A stretch of 64,000 nucleotides of DNA. Source: Pomphorhynchus laevis. Taxonomy: Eukaryota; Acanthocephala; Palaeacanthocephala; Echinorhynchida; Pomphorhynchidae. The DNA is taken from positions 55,704 to 119,703 of the forward strand of contig WNNJ02002024.1 of the NCBI GenBank assembly GCA_012934845.2, in the 5' to 3' direction. Both the position numbers and the translations under genes were made by a program. Below the pieces are notes generated by a model. That model did not search any database and had not been told where the DNA came from. It saw only the letters and a program-made list of their open reading frames with translations. Positions 22,214 through 34,810 of the stretch are shown here, piece by piece (position 1 is the first letter of the stretch; every line of letters starts with the position of its first letter).

Positions 22214-23341
22214 TCAAACTGTCGGTCGCCATTTCACAACACGAAAATTTCGAACACAATTGTTAATTTCACTACTAGCTAAACGACTTTTTAATTCTTC
22301 ATTTGCTTTCCTAAGCTTCATACGGTCCTCTAATGCGAGATCGCGAAGAATACATGTATTGGTTCCCTTCAATCGATATCCACGCTTTAATAAGATATTG
22401 GCATGATCAATAGAGTTCATTATGACCTTCAATAGTCGAGGCTTATCAATTAATTTCTTTCCCAATCTAAACACCTTACGAACGTTTAAACAACTTGCAA
22501 TCTCCTCATCATCTTTTTGCAAAAGCTGAGAAAAAATGTCGCGTAACCTATTAACATCGTGATTCAAGCGTTCTTGGAAATTTTCTACGGTTGATTCTGG
22601 GATTCCGCTGAGAATAATATTATAACTCCTATTAAGGTTGTGTTGTTTATCGCTTTTATTTTGGTAGGGAGATGCACTACCCGAGAAAGTACTTGCTTCA
22701 GTAATATGTATTACTTGACGATTATAAGTTTTTGTTTGACTATTAGTAACTCGATAATTCATACTACCATCGTTGCTCTTAATTGATTGTTCAGTATTCG
22801 GCAATTTTCGATTTTCAATTACATTATCTTTATATTGTCTGATGAAGGAATATATGTCCACAGTATTTGTCGAAGGAATAATTGCAGAATCATCAAAATT
22901 CATGTAGGTTGACTCAGATTGAGTCAAACCATCATCAGTCAAATCAATTTATATTGAAGCATTCATAGGGTCTTCTTTGCTGATCATACAAGGCAATTTT
23001 CCAATATGTACAGATCCGTGTATCGTTGATTTATCTATATTTCGTGTAGGCCGAACCTAGGACGCACTGTAAACATTTTTGTAAAGTATGGCACAGCAAA
23101 AACCACAAAAAAATTTCGAGCCGAAAAGACAGGTTCATCAGCCGATGGGTAGCAAACAGCTGTTCAAGCATTGCAGCCTATTCCATCACACCCTACATGT
23201 CGCGTAATATAATCAAAAGTATTTGCTTAGTCATAAGGTAAACGTATATGAGAAACGTCATTTATTAATTGATTTAAGGGTGAATTTGGAATAGTATCGA
23301 CATCACTACTTTTAGGAGGTCGATTATGAGATTTTGCCATT
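22214..23341 (-). pseudogene. ORF1 of CR1-like element C3, mostly open
   Basis: The N-terminal segment (from 23341) contains a decayed Cys finger with CDGIGCNA and a FFVVFA/FCGFC-type second half, interrupted by stops. The downstream 242-aa open part (22214-22942) has the typical C-terminal block: YNIILSGIPEST, RKVFRLGKKLIDKPRLLKVI, LLKRGYRLKGTN, ILRDLALEDRMKLRKANEEL and RNFRVVKWRP. These correspond one to one to C1 and C4. The role is RNA binding in the retrotransposition particle, inferred from the family. Confidence 0.8.
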
Positions 23342-23397
23342 GGATCAATATTAAGGGTTGTTGTTTGTATCGCTTTTAGATGCTATCTGGATCAATT

Positions 23398-23680
23398 TCT
23401 TAGACGATACTCGCCCCACCTCGCTATCGCTTCGTTCCTGTCATACCCTCTTACTCCACGTTCCTAATTACTCCAACAACTACGGTCTCCGATCCTTCCT
23501 CGTCGCCGCCTCACTCGCCTGGAATCAACTCCCTCTCGACGTCCGCCGCGCCTCCTCCTTTATCACATTCAAACACCTCATCCGTTCACACCTCGACACC
23601 TGATTTACAGTCTTGTTTTGTTGTGGTAATGTAAGCGTGCGCTGGCACGCATTTGCCACGTTAAAATAAATCCTTTTTTT
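23398..23680 (+). mobile_element. L2-like LINE family A, 3' end fragment
   Basis: A plus-strand piece holding the last 68 or so residues of ORF2: FLDDTRPTSLSLRSCHTLLL, NYGLRSFLVAASLAWNQLPL and RRASSFITFKHLIRSHLDT, then stop. The tail has a hairpin-forming TGTAAGCGTGCGCTGGC word and AATAAATCCTTTTTTT. It matches the 3' end of the longer A copy (55150-55440, minus). Confidence 0.9.
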
Positions 23681-24289
23681 AATTTGAAGTATTGCAATTT
23701 GTATAAACTTGATAGATACAATTGTGTATTTTGTTGTGTATTTTATCTCTCAAAACTTTTTCTTGTAAGTATTCATTTATTTCATTTAATTTTTCAGATA
23801 AAATCTTTACAATTTTATGTCACCTATATTTCGGCTATATATCGTAATCTTCAATTTGGATATAAAGACAGAAATTTTTTAGCTAAAATATATTAGCGCC
23901 TCAAAGTTCGTATCGTAGCCTCTAATGAAAACGTTGACTAGCCTCGTCATATATCTGTAGCAGATGACACAGTTAAATAATTTAATTAAGTATAGATATA
24001 TTTATTATTTTTTAAGTGGCTCATGCAGACAGGCTGTTTACCAGTCCACTGAAATTAACAAAAAATAAAAAATGACGTGTGTAACTGAAGTCTATAAAAT
24101 AGACTTCAGCTTATCTGTGCCGGTTGCTAACTAGTCGAATTAACTTCAATAGACTTCAATCCATCTCTGCTGGTTGCTCACTAGTCTAACCGACTGCCCC
24201 CTCATCTCATCCTTTCTAAATTCTCTAATCATTGCGGAATTGTCGCATTTCCCCGTCACTCCGCATCTCTTCGCAAAATCACTCCTCCT
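23681..24289. other. AT-rich spacer, no gene seen
   Basis: Contains the word TAGACTTCAATCCATCTCTGC-like repeated twice around 24090-24180 (GAAGTCTATAAAATAGACTTC is itself an inverted repeat). Nothing codes. Confidence 0.4.
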
Positions 24290-24880
24290 TTCGGTCCTTG
24301 CTATTTTGAAGTGCTCACTAAAATAAAATGCTTACACGTCCTATGTAGGCGACGGAGATCACGCTTGCATGAGCGGCATTCACAGTCAAACCAAGGAGCA
24401 TAGCAGAAAAGTACGACATACATTGTCAAATTTAAATATGAGATAACTAGCTAAGAGTAAAGGATCGATTAAACAAACGAACAAATAAAAGGCACGCGGA
24501 AGGAGTCGATTTAATACTTAACAGCACGAACGATCAGTAGTCGCGGATGATAGTTGATTACTCCAAAAGAGTGTAGCTTTAGTTTGAAGAAGGGAACGAT
24601 AATTACGACGTTTGTTGAGCAATTGACCGTACATGGAAATAGAATGATAGTGCTGCGAAAAATAAAATGCTTACACGTCCTATGTAGGCGACGGAGATCA
24701 CGGTTGCATGATCGACATTCACTGTCAAACTAAGGAGTAGAGTGTTTACGTGATGGTAGGAATTTCCCGAGCGGAAGTACGTGTCGACGATGGATGAAAC
24801 TTTGGAGTAGTAAAGGTTGGCAAGGACATCAGGGGGATATGAGGACAGGCAAGTGAATAGTGTAGAAGAAGCTAGTTAAT
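24290..24880 (-). mobile_element. LINE linker-domain fragment with internal duplication
   Basis: On the minus strand the peptide PWFDCECRSCKRDLRRLHRT (near 24400-24340) and a second version STP-FDSECRSCNRDLRRLHRT (near 24740-24680) resemble the basic linker between endonuclease and RT in LINEs. One is followed by MYGQLLNKRRNYRSLLQTKA and TLFWSNQLSS. The DNA words at 24319-24399 and 24659-24737 are direct copies 340 bp apart. The parent family is unknown. Confidence 0.6.
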
Positions 24881-24889
24881 ATGTATATA

Positions 24890-25215
24890 TAAATGTTCTA
24901 ATGCAAATTTGCAACAAATGTTGAGATCCTGGTTGGTGCAAATTTACTGAATTACAATTAAATTGTGACAAATATGTCCTCATGTAATCAGGTCGTCTGT
25001 CTGAAATGCTTAGGTACCATATAATAAATTCATGGAATCGTTTAAGCGATGATATTGTAAATGCGGTAACTCGTGAGCTCTAAACTACAGATTATTTTGT
25101 ATTGTTGACTGATTTGTTTTTGTTTTTTCTCTTTTTCTTTTATTTTGACTATCGATTTGTTAGCAACTCTGAGCTATGCTCGTAACGTTGCCTACATATT
25201 TTTTTTAATATTCTT
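24890..25215 (+). mobile_element. CR1-like LINE 3' tail fragment
   Basis: The decayed end of ORF2 (INSWNRLSDDIVNAVTREL, about 25027-25083) and a tail with GAGCTATGCTCG (25164-25175) followed by TTTTTTTTAATA. The layout is the same as the ends at 7713 and 17880. Confidence 0.65.
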
Positions 25216-25319
25216 TTAATAATGATAATATACAACATTATGGGGTTACCCGCAAATGGGTCCAATGAAAAATATCAGTTTGATTTAAAAAACATTGTTG
25301 TTGAAATGCGGAAAATTAG

Positions 25320-27880
25320 TTGTTAATTAGCGATAGAAGCAATTTCCAACAGGATGATGGAGTTTTGAACGGGGCAGTCGAATACTCATAGAAATTCCGC
25401 GCATAAGAAGTAATCCGACGGATTCTCGAAGCTGCTTGATTTCACTAACGTAGTTTGTCTGAAACTTGTCTGCAAGCTTGTGCGCGATTGTCTGTAAGCA
25501 ACGATTTGAATCGATAGCGAGACCCCCTGAACTGGAGACGACAAATGGTAAGAAACTAGCGTGTTCGACTTCGCGTACTCTTTCATTATATTTGGACAAC
25601 TTACGTTGGACATGGTAGTTAAATGCTGACTCGGGAGATTTGCCGGCGTTCGAGGGCGCATGTATATTAAAAATACAAATATCCAAGAAAGTGCGCTCTG
25701 TGTTTCCGCCAAAAAGGCCATTGCAGCCAATATCTAACCGTGCATTTTTGTCTCTTGTGGTTGCCTGTGTTTGAAAGTCAATAGCATCGTGGACTAGATT
25801 CAGTTGTGGTTCAGTCTGAACACACGAGGCAACTTTTGTTAATGCCCTCGCAAGATAGTCTCGGATACAGTTGTGGCGAATCGAGGGTAGGAAACCATAT
25901 TTGCTGGACAAAGAGTGAGAGAGAGTATTGGAGGCGCCACATGAACACCAACGAGGAGCATCTTTGACGAGTTGACCATAGCGAGCAGCGATTGAGTCTT
26001 TGAAGACTGAATTGTGTAGGATTGCCCCATTATACAATGATGGATAAGCCGTGAGCCAAGAGGATGATCCGCATACAGAAGCATGGTCAAGTGCATTTCG
26101 TAAGCCGTCGTTTAAATCATTGTATAATGTAGATCTGTCATGTAAGTGTCGTTCATTGTTAGATGCTGATACTTTAGCTCTGTTGTCATCTTGATTGTCT
26201 GACGTATCCGATACGAGCACGCTCTCTAAGAAACCCCGGCAAATGAAAAGCGAATTGTGATAGTTTGACGCAACTGATCGACATGGATTAATGATTCCGA
26301 GACCACCCATTTTTACTGGTAAGTTACATATTTTCCATAGTGTACTTAGAGGGATAGAGTCGACGGACAATAGTGTTTCGAATTCGTTTCGTAGTTTACA
26401 TTCAAGCCATTCAAACGAAGTTGAATCACACATCGTTGTTCTTTGAATGTGTGTCCACGTGTGCTGAAGGGATTTGGTGGTACAGTGTAATAAGTTTGTA
26501 AATCGAACTCACCAATCTCATATAAGCGGGTGAGTCTTCTTATGATTGAAGATATTTTTGCTGAAATATTGCTGCTGATAAAATCGATGTTTCCAATCGA
26601 AGCTCTAAGCAAGATAACTCCATCATTTGAGAGATCAATGCCCAAATCAGACAAAGCCTTTAATGAATTTTGCTGATTGCCATTCGTGCATAATGAATGA
26701 CATTTTTGCGTGTTAACGTGAAAACCATATTTCGGTTCTAACTTTTGAATAAACAAGAAAGCATCTCGAACATCAGAGACCGTTCCGATAAAGCATCCGT
26801 CATCTGCATATTAGAATCGCTGAAGATGTGGGAAAGAATCTTGAATACGGTTTAACATTTGGAGAGCAGCGGCGGCGAAAGCGGTCATGGCTAATACATC
26901 TCCTTGGGTAAATCCCTCTTGGCAATGTATCGTCTCACCGCCTATGAATAGTTCTGGACTATCACGGTATATATTGTTTAAGGTAACAGCAAGTGCAGGG
27001 CATATTCGCGCCATATTTTTTAGCGCTAATTGACGGTTGATACGATTAAAAGCGTTATCAGCATCTATCGTTAGTAAGGTATGAGCAGGATTCGAGTTTA
27101 GGATAGATCGTACCGAATGTATCGCGCATTCTGTTCCGGAGCTTTAGCCAGAACAAGTTTGTAGGTTACCACAGATTTTTTGTAGCTGGGGTTGTGAAAT
27201 CCGTAGGATCGCTTTAGACATTATACGTCGACTTACGTCTCCAATGCCTATTGGGGAATGCCGCATTGTTTACTCAGGGCAATTAGGCGGCTGCAAGATA
27301 AGGCTCATTGAATCTTTAGAAGCTGTCTCCGTTGCAAGGTGAGTAGCGTATCGGGCAAGCGCGGATGCGAGATTCTTCGAGTCGGCACCAAAACCATTAA
27401 GCATGTTGGACCATGTAAAATCATCCAGTCCGGATGGACCAGCACCGCATTTTATCATTTTGCTGCTGGCTGCAATCATCTCTCTATCTATGTTTTCGAA
27501 AAAAAGACGGGTGGAATACTGGCTCTTAATAACAGTTTTCGCTCAGCAAAACGTCATCATCAATCGGTTCGGCATTTGGGTGTTTGGCGAGTAATAAATC
27601 GTGTACAGATGTTGTGCCAATCGAGTCGGTAGCATGAAGTGGGATACCGAGACCCTGTTCATTATCCAACGATTTAATGGCCGCAGTTAACCGACCAGAT
27701 CGAACCTGGTTGACAAATGTCTTTTTCCAATTCTGCGGCGCACTCTTTCTCTTTTTTGAGAAAGACTATGTTGTCTACATAATAATATCTGAGACATTTT
27801 CTTAAATGAAGTGTCTCATCATAAAGATTTAGGAGGTTATTCACCTTCCTCGTAGGGCTACTGTTGGAATATTGCAATCA
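25320..27880 (-). mobile_element. RT element family D, copy D2, decayed
   Basis: Minus strand from about 27880. N-terminal pieces are KECAAELEKDICQ (27674-27877), LTAAIKSLDNEQG and LLAKHPNAEPIDDD (27540-27680), and GPSGLDDFTWSNML (27270-27479). RT pieces are GETIHCQEGFTQGDVLAMTAFA (26811-27014) and YADDGCFIG, with a stop replacing the Trp just before YADD (about 26815). The C-terminal 368-aa open part (25327-26433) has WCSCGASNTLSHSLSSK, PSIRHNCIRDYL, RLDIGCNGLFGGNTERTFLD and SSSGGLAIDSN, the zinc-finger and nuclease-like region. The C-terminal domain is the best-preserved one in the window. Confidence 0.82.
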
Positions 27881-27884
27881 CGCT

Positions 27885-28440
27885 TGTTTTCCCTACACCA
27901 AGCGAGAACTATTAGACCAGGAGTCTATTCTTAGGCGGGGTTCGAGGATCTTTGTTTGCTTAGGTAGTAGTGAGGATCATGTACGTATTAGTCTTATTGG
28001 AATGTTCTTAGTACGTGAGAGGTTTGTAGCATTGAAAATGATTTGTCTATTGCACATATCGAATGGTGCGGTGAATTGTTCCACCGATATAATCACTAGT
28101 CGTGTAGGTAGGCTGCGTGGGTATAGTAGAATCTTGTATAAATCTCGATTTTGCAGATAACTTAAAATATCTAGACTGTCGAGGAGGGGAATTAATATGT
28201 GGAATTCGCTGCCTAAGGAAGTCGTTGCTGCTCCCAGCTTAATCACGTTTAAATCGCGATGCTGCAACCGGATACGTAAACAATGCCGCCATTCATTTGC
28301 TGAACTATCCTATTTAGCTACGATTCGTTGATTGACTATTTGCTTTTTGATTTTGTTTTTCGTTTTCTTATTTTTTGGACTCTGCCTAAATAGTCTTTTG
28401 GCTTTGGCATGTATTTTAATAAATAAAATTAATATACACT
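27885..28440 (+). mobile_element. CR1-like LINE 3' end fragment
   Basis: Plus-strand end of an ORF2: RISLIGMFLVRERFVALKMI, CLLHISNGAVNCSTDII, GRLRGYSRILYKSRFCR, a stop, then RRGINMWNSLPKEVVAAPSL and FKSRCCNRIR. This order of blocks is the CR1/L2-type C-terminal region. It is followed by an AT-rich tail. It abuts D2 head to head. Confidence 0.75.
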
Positions 28441-28789
28441 AAAAATTTAGTGTTAACATTTAAAATGAATATCAATTTTAATGAATTCACGAATAAATAA
28501 TTTACGATGTGAGGATCATATGTAATCCTTATATGTAATAAGGATTAGATGTCTTCCGGAGGAACTGCAATGTTATCACAGTACGTAATCAAACATTACC
28601 GAGACGTTTATAGGAGAAATTTTCTGCATTTTATGTTTGCTTGTAATGTGGCGGTAAATACATACATAGGTCCGTCATATATGTCCTCTGATTTAAAAGG
28701 TTATTTGAGTATACATTATTATATGTCGATTTCCAAGGGAGCTGAAGCTCGTAAGAAAGCATCACATCGAATTTAAAAACAAAAAAACA
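28441..28789. other. AT-rich spacer with a 75-codon frame of unknown meaning
   Basis: An open frame 28549-28776 on the plus strand (MSSGGTAMLSQYVIKHYRDV...) matches nothing I know and may be chance. It ends next to an A-rich tract (28777-28805). Confidence 0.35.
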
Positions 28790-31125
28790 AAAAAAAACGT
28801 AAAAAACATCAAGAGTTCACGAGGTCAAGCTTTAGGCGTTCTTTGAATTGCACAGCAGAAGAGCTGTTGATTACACCATGTGATAATCCATTCCATCGTT
28901 TACAGACGCAATCCATCACTGTCGCTCAATTTGTTCGATGCTTTGAGCGATACTTCAAGCATAGCTCGTGTCCACGTAACATTGAGGATTCACGAAAGCA
29001 GAACAGCTGCTTACACGGATGGTTAGGCACGAGCAGCGACATCCACACTAGTGTAAGATCTGCGATCAACAGATCGCATTCAATAGATCTTAAACCCAAC
29101 GTCTATGGTCTAACTGGATAAGGAATGGAGCAATTTGCCGGAACCAACTGCGTGGCTCTTCTCAAAATGTTGTCGATTTCACTCAATTCTGATTTCAGTT
29201 GAGGGTGTCGCGTGAGATGCATAAAGCATATATGATTTTAAGAGGCTCGAATATACAATGCGTAAAGCCTTTGGCTCAAGTTGTCTAACGTTTCGATGAA
29301 GAAATCCTAAAATTCTACGGCATTTTGCAATAATCGCGGAAGAATGAAGACGAGATTTTAAATTGGAGGAGATAACAACACCTAGATCAGTAAAGTGATT
29401 TACTGATTCGATAACTGTTGAGCTAAATTGATAAGAAGGGGAAGGTAATCGGGATTGACCAATTCTCATATGTCGACATTTACTAACATTGATTACTAAG
29501 CCGTGTGATGAACACCAACTACTAACTTTATCCAAATCTGATTGTAGTAGGGGAGAGCTAGAACAACCACGAAATAAAGGGCACCACAGTTTCATGTCAT
29601 CGGCGTATAATAGGCACTGGCATGTAACATTTTCGGCAATTTCGTTGATGTAGATATTAAACAAAGTGGGACTAAGGATACAGCCTTGTGGAACATTATG
29701 AGTGAGATAAAACCATTCAGAAAAATACTCACCAACTCGCACAGCAAAGGAACGTCTACTCAAGAATTCACGTATCCAGAGACAAACGTGCTTTGAGAAT
29801 CCGTAATTTCCAAGTTTCCACAGTAAAATTGGATCAACAAAGCTTTGGACAAATCAATAAAGGCGACATCAACCGGCACCCCCTGTTCGACAAAACCGGT
29901 CCAGCTTTCGCGTGCTAATGTTAGATCAGTTGAAGTGGAGTGATGTTTTCTAAACCCATGCTGTTTATTAGTTAAAATATTGAATTTGTCCAAATGAGAA
30001 GATATATACCTCAGGATCAGTTTCTCCATCACCTTGCAAGCAGTACACTTCAAACTTATTGGCCGATAATTTTGAGGATTTACCCTATCCCCCTTTTTGA
30101 AAACTGGAATGACTAATGTTCTCTTCCACATATCTGGGATTATGCCAGTTCTCAAGGACCAATAGTAAATATCAAAAAGCGGAAGATATATATTCGATGC
30201 AACTTTGCGTAATAATATACTAGGAATACCATCAGGACCTGAACTATTTTTAGTCGGTAGCTTCGATAAGAGATTAAGAACATCGAGCGGGTCAAAGTAG
30301 AGGATAGAATCCTGGTACACAAGGATAGAATCCTGGTGTAGAGAAGAATTGTCTATCGTAATGTTATAGTACATAGGGAAAATCGATTGCGAGTGAGACA
30401 AAAGTTCTTGGCAAGGATATTGGCAATGGAAAGAGGAGAAACCGATTTTCGCTCACCATCAACCAGACAGTTGATTGACGAAGATACCCTCTTACGGTTG
30501 CCAAGTAGTTGAAAATGTGTCTTTTGATCGACATGAGACAAGGAACATATGGCAGCAATGAATTGATGTTTCTTCTGACGTTTACACCGACTGTTCTAGC
30601 ACAAGGCCATCTTACTAGGCTTAGAATTTCATTAATTGTATCATAATCCGCATTCAGAACACCAATCGTTTTTTAAAATTGACCAGACGCGAAATATGAC
30701 CAGGTAGGATGATACGTAAAGTGCAGTGATCGCTGGAGCCTAATGGCGGACCGCAACTTAATGACATAACGACAGAATCATTGGTACACAGGCATAAATC
30801 TAGCAGGGAATGACTTTTATTACGGATACGAGTATTACAATGGACAAGCTGACGGAGTGTGAGCTCATTGAATACATCAAGTAAGGCTGATGATTCTTCA
30901 TCACACCCCTGGATGGCGGTATAAGAAACCCAATCAATATTTGGAGTGTTAAGATCTCCGCAGATTAAGGTATCCACATCACCGGAACAGTGATGTTTCA
31001 ACGACTTGATGATGACTGGTGTTTTTGATCGAGGACTACGATAAACAATACAAATGCGATAGACTTTACCTCGTTCCTCCGTCACTATGGAATACGTAGA
31101 ACTACCCCGTATCAATCCTTAAGGA
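28790..31125 (-). mobile_element. CR1-like LINE ORF2, family C relative (C2)
   Basis: 5'-truncated, minus strand. It enters in the endonuclease (30654-31115) with CIVYRSPRSKTP, LICGDLNTPNIDW, HSLLDLCLCTND and LGSSDHCTLRI (intact SDH). The linker and RT follow: NSSGPDGIPSILLRKV, VFKKGDRVNPQNYRPISLKC, TNKQHGFRKHHSTSTDLTLA and VDVAFIDLSKA (29760-30401). Next come NVPQGCILSPTLFNIYINEI and LLYADDMKLWCPL (29179-29763). The C-terminal end at 28840-29170 is decayed. The RT is split by a frameshift at about 29762 that also alters the KAFD region. The overall state is better preserved than C3. Confidence 0.87.
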
Positions 31126-31370
31126 AATTCAAGTTAAACGACTGAACGAAACTTTATTATGCGCATTATACCCTCAACAGCTTCCATCATCTAAACAGCA
31201 ATATTTGTTTAAAAAATCAATATTTTTTATTAAAAATAAAGAATTAATTTTAACGTTTTCTAGTATCACGAGAAACCTATAGCCTGTTCTTGATGAACTG
31301 TATATAAAAGATTAACGGTATACGGTATATATGTAAAGTTTATAATGACTTACTCATATCGCGCGATCAT
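31126..31370. other. Spacer, no gene seen
   Basis: AT-rich, between the 5' truncation point of C2 and the start of an L2-B copy. Nothing recognisable. Confidence 0.4.
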
Positions 31371-32575
31371 AAATTATGAAGTGTCATAGTTTATCTTGAT
31401 CTATCGTCTGCTTTTGACATCGTCGATCACTCGATTCTTCCCCATAGCCTTCGTCATAATTATGGCTTCTCTTTACCCACTGTATCATGGTTTTCTTCAT
31501 ATCTACCAAACCGTACATTTCGCGTATATTCTAACTCTTCCTCTCCCATACTTCATCCATCCCAAGCGGTGTTCCACAAGGCTCCGTATTAGGCACTATG
31601 CTTTTCTCTCTTCTTCTCGGTGACTTTTCTTCGATTTATCATACATTTAACTTCCATGTTATGCAATATGCTGATGACATTCTCGTCTATGCTTACACAT
31701 CTGCTTATCGTATTCATGATCTTAGTGTTTCTGTTTCCAGCTCTCTTGTCTCAATTTCTAATCATCTTTCTTCCGTTCGCCTTTCTCTGAATCGTGATAA
31801 ATCTAAAATTATGTGGATCCTACCTCGACGCTTTGACTTAGAACCTCCTTCCGTATGATTAAATTCTACAATTCTTCCTATCGTTGATAATCTCGTTTTC
31901 TTAGGCTTTCATTTCGACAACCCATTTTCACTTAAACCTTTCGTTAGAGATAAATTACGCTCATCTACCTTGATACTTCGCAATCTTTGTCAAGTTCGTA
32001 GATTGATTGATTTACCTTGTATGACTCTCATATCTTCTCCTTTTTTCTAAACTCGATTATTGTCTTAGTCTATTTTCCAACTCACCTAAATCCACTCTTC
32101 CTTTACAACGCATCATCAACGATGCCGTTCGAGTTATCCGTCTTCGTCGTTTTGATCATACATCCCACCATCTTGTTTCTCTTGATTGGCCTACCATTTA
32201 TAGTCGTGTTCAAATTCGTCTTCTTATCATTGCTTTTCGCCTTATAACTTCTCATACCCCTTCATTTCTCAACCTTCATTTTCTCGACAATTCTCGTACT
32301 GCGTACTGTGCTCTGCGTTCCCTTACTTCCCTTCTTTTACATGTCCCAAACTACTCTATCTCTTTTGCCTACAGCTCCTTCGTTGTGGATGCTCTTCTCT
32401 TGTGGAATCATATGCATATTCATATCGGCCAATAAACATCAATGCCGTGCTTCAAACGCCAAATCTAATTCCATTTCAACAATTAACTAATTAATCTGTG
32501 ACTTTTGCTGTTTCTTTTTTGTTTGTGGTCATGTAAGCGTGCATTTGGCACGCATTTTCCTCATTAAATAAATTA
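31371..32575 (+). mobile_element. L2-like LINE family B, decayed copy
   Basis: Begins at the RT block LDLSSAFDIVDHS (about 31395, with a T in place of some codons), continues with SGVPQGSVLGT, MQYADDILVYAYTSAYRIHD (31598-31858), DKSKIMWILPRRFD and then the C-terminal region in several frames (31860-32490). The tail has GTAAGCGTGCATTTGGCACGCATTTTCC, a hairpin, then AATAAATT. More diverged than the copies at 11.3, 36.7 and 48.1 kb, so older. Five or more frame breaks. Confidence 0.87.
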
Positions 32576-32579
32576 TTTA

Positions 32580-34389
32580 AACATGAGTCACGTCTGTTGA
32601 TGATATCTTTATTTAAATTTAAAAATCAAAGTCCTGAAAATATTAGCAAGCTTAAACCGCACAGTTGCGAGCATTCAATTGGTTTTAGTTAGAGAACAAT
32701 AGCTGTATCGTATTTTTTGATGTAAATGTAGTGTGCACATTTAATAACACAATAAATAGGGATAGTTACATATCAGCAACAAGGAGCCGACATGGAAAAT
32801 TTCGGCAGCTTCATCTATGTTTTTGCGATCGAGGTGAATATGCTCAACGATGAAACTTGAAATTTGCTGGGATAATGCTATAAAGACAATATTTAAAAAA
32901 TAGGTTTTCCTATATGGGCAAAAAAGAAATCCTATCATCAGGCTAAATTATTTGCACAAAAGTTGTTAGCCGCATATGGCTATTTTAACTTTTCACAAAA
33001 TAATAAATGACAAAAATAATTTAAAGCGTCCACGACAGTAATTAATAACCAATGTCGAAGCTTTTGATTGAACTGCAGATTCCATACATTTGCCACGTTA
33101 AATAAATCTTTTTTTAAAGGACCGATGTGGAAGTCACACCACGATTGGGACTTGGCCATGTGTTAATTTATATAGTGATAGAGAATGACTTCTACGAGCT
33201 GACGAACTAATCTTCACATAGTGAGAAGGAAATATCTTTGCGGAATGAACCATCTGTCACGTCGCAATAAAGTCTAGGTAAATCAACCTTTGACAAACTA
33301 AAAGCAGATGTAAGGAAATCAGCTCTTTGATGTGGAGAAGCATCGAATTTACTTCGAGTTTATTCCGGATGACCGAATTTCGGTAAACCGAAAGCTTCGC
33401 CCGAAGACTCAACTATCGCATCACCATGACAGACCTGTACAAAGAACGCATTTCTGCGTTAGCTGCACAGATCCGCTTCATAATCTCCCTGATGTTTCTG
33501 CCGTCCCTCTAGAACAATACCCTAAGATACTTGAAATCCTCCACATCAGGAAGAACCTTTTCCCAAATCCGGATTGACGTCCGGATTGATAAAAGCAGTA
33601 GCTTTTGAAAATTCATAATTAAAAATTATTTACTTTGCTCTCTCCAAACGAAATAATCGATCAATATGGATGGTGAGCATTTCGTTTATAATTATACCCG
33701 TGCATATTTCATTTTGATAGTTGTATATCACATTTTGAGCGATAAACCCTATAAGTAACTAGAAATCTCTTGTCGTATTCGTATGAATGCTGCAACGATA
33801 AATTACGAATTGTAAATCAAAATTCAATGTCACCCAATTTTTAATATTAATCATTAATTTATAATTAATGGATCTTGTTAAGTTTTAGTAGGTCATTCCA
33901 GATACGAATCGATGTCTACGGCACATTGCGCTTAAATAAAATGGTTATTTATATTTATTAATTTTAATTATAAGACTAAATTAATATTTTAATAAATGTA
34001 ATATAATCTAATGGCTATGAATATAATGTTACTAATAATATTATTGTTACGATAATATTATGAATATAATGTTACTCTATCAACTGAAATATGGAATTGA
34101 AATATGAAACTGAAATTGTATATATTTATCTCACAAATGTAAGTGAGATATGTAATATTATTCAAATTTTTATAAACGTGTTTACATATTCACTAATATT
34201 CTCCGTTAAATAAAATATTAAAAGATATTTAGTTAGAAGAAAATACTTAGTTTTTTCATCATCAAGTACAAAACAAAATAATATTACTAATATTATTAAT
34301 ATAAATACTTGTTTAAAAGTTCTTTTGTTTAACTACTTACATTTGTGGACAAATGTATACAATTTTAGTTCCATATTTAAGTTTCATAT
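32580..34389. other. AT-rich stretch with an orphan L2 tail
   Basis: No convincing gene. At 33085-33116 the words CATTTGCCACGTTAAATAAATC and a T-run match the last bases of L2-A and L2-B, so this is a very short 5'-truncated insert. 33120-33600 has mixed composition with weak open stretches on both strands that I could not identify. 33600-34390 is very AT-rich. Confidence 0.5.
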
Positions 34390-34810
34390 TTCAGAAAAAA
34401 ATTCTGAGATCATAACATACAATACAACTAACGACTTGAGAAGGCTCTGGCAGCTAAGAAGTGGCATTGAAGACATAAGCTTATCGCTGGTTAATACACA
34501 TGCCCAAGGGAATACGATCGCATACAAAGCTGTTTGCACATGCAATGGACAAGCAGAAAAATGTAGGGGATGCAAACGCGCGAAGGCTCACCGTGCATGC
34601 ACAAGCTGCAGAGCTCGAAATTGCAGCAATCATCATCAAACAATTGGTTCGAACTTCTCTCCTGAAACTCTGAATGTGGTTCAACCAACAAGCAGTATGA
34701 ATGATGTTGAGTTCAAGGAACATAAAAATTCAAACAGTATTGACATCGAATCGTTATATGACGAAGTGATAGAATGGACCCCTAACCTATTCTATCTACC
34801 ACAATGCTAT
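34390..34810 (+). mobile_element. Family D fragment D4 (Cys-rich N-terminal domain)
   Basis: An open plus-strand frame (34325-34825) carries CTCNGQAEKCRGCKRAKAH and CTSCRARNCSNHHQ, the CXC-like Cys-rich domain, then IESLYDEVIEWTPNLFYLPQC, which matches the same place in D1 (WRPNLMQLP) and D3 (WIPKLIDLPQC). It ends abruptly at 34810 where the family G repeat begins. The best reading of the finger domain in the window. Confidence 0.75.

Larger units (their letters stand above)
19481..23345 (-). mobile_element. CR1-like LINE, family C relative (C3), nearly full length
   Basis: Minus-strand two-ORF LINE. ORF1 starts at about 23341 (MAKSHNRPPKSS), ORF2 follows after about 50 bp, and the 3' end is decayed near 19500. 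ORF2 holds the endonuclease in two frames (22164-21766 and 21701-21075), then RT pieces: SSTGPDDISCLAPFLAKLF (20621-20809), NYRPIRLTSFICKVLK (20333-20605) and GVTQGTVLGSLLFITFLND (20079-20285). The YADD region falls near 20065. It is distinct from C1, with little DNA similarity, but has the same domain order. Confidence 0.86.

Noticed and set aside
33332-33577. 81-aa frame MEKHRIYFEFIPDDRISVN...
   Set aside because: No motif, no neighbours that support it, and comparable frames exist on the other strand. Left unassigned.
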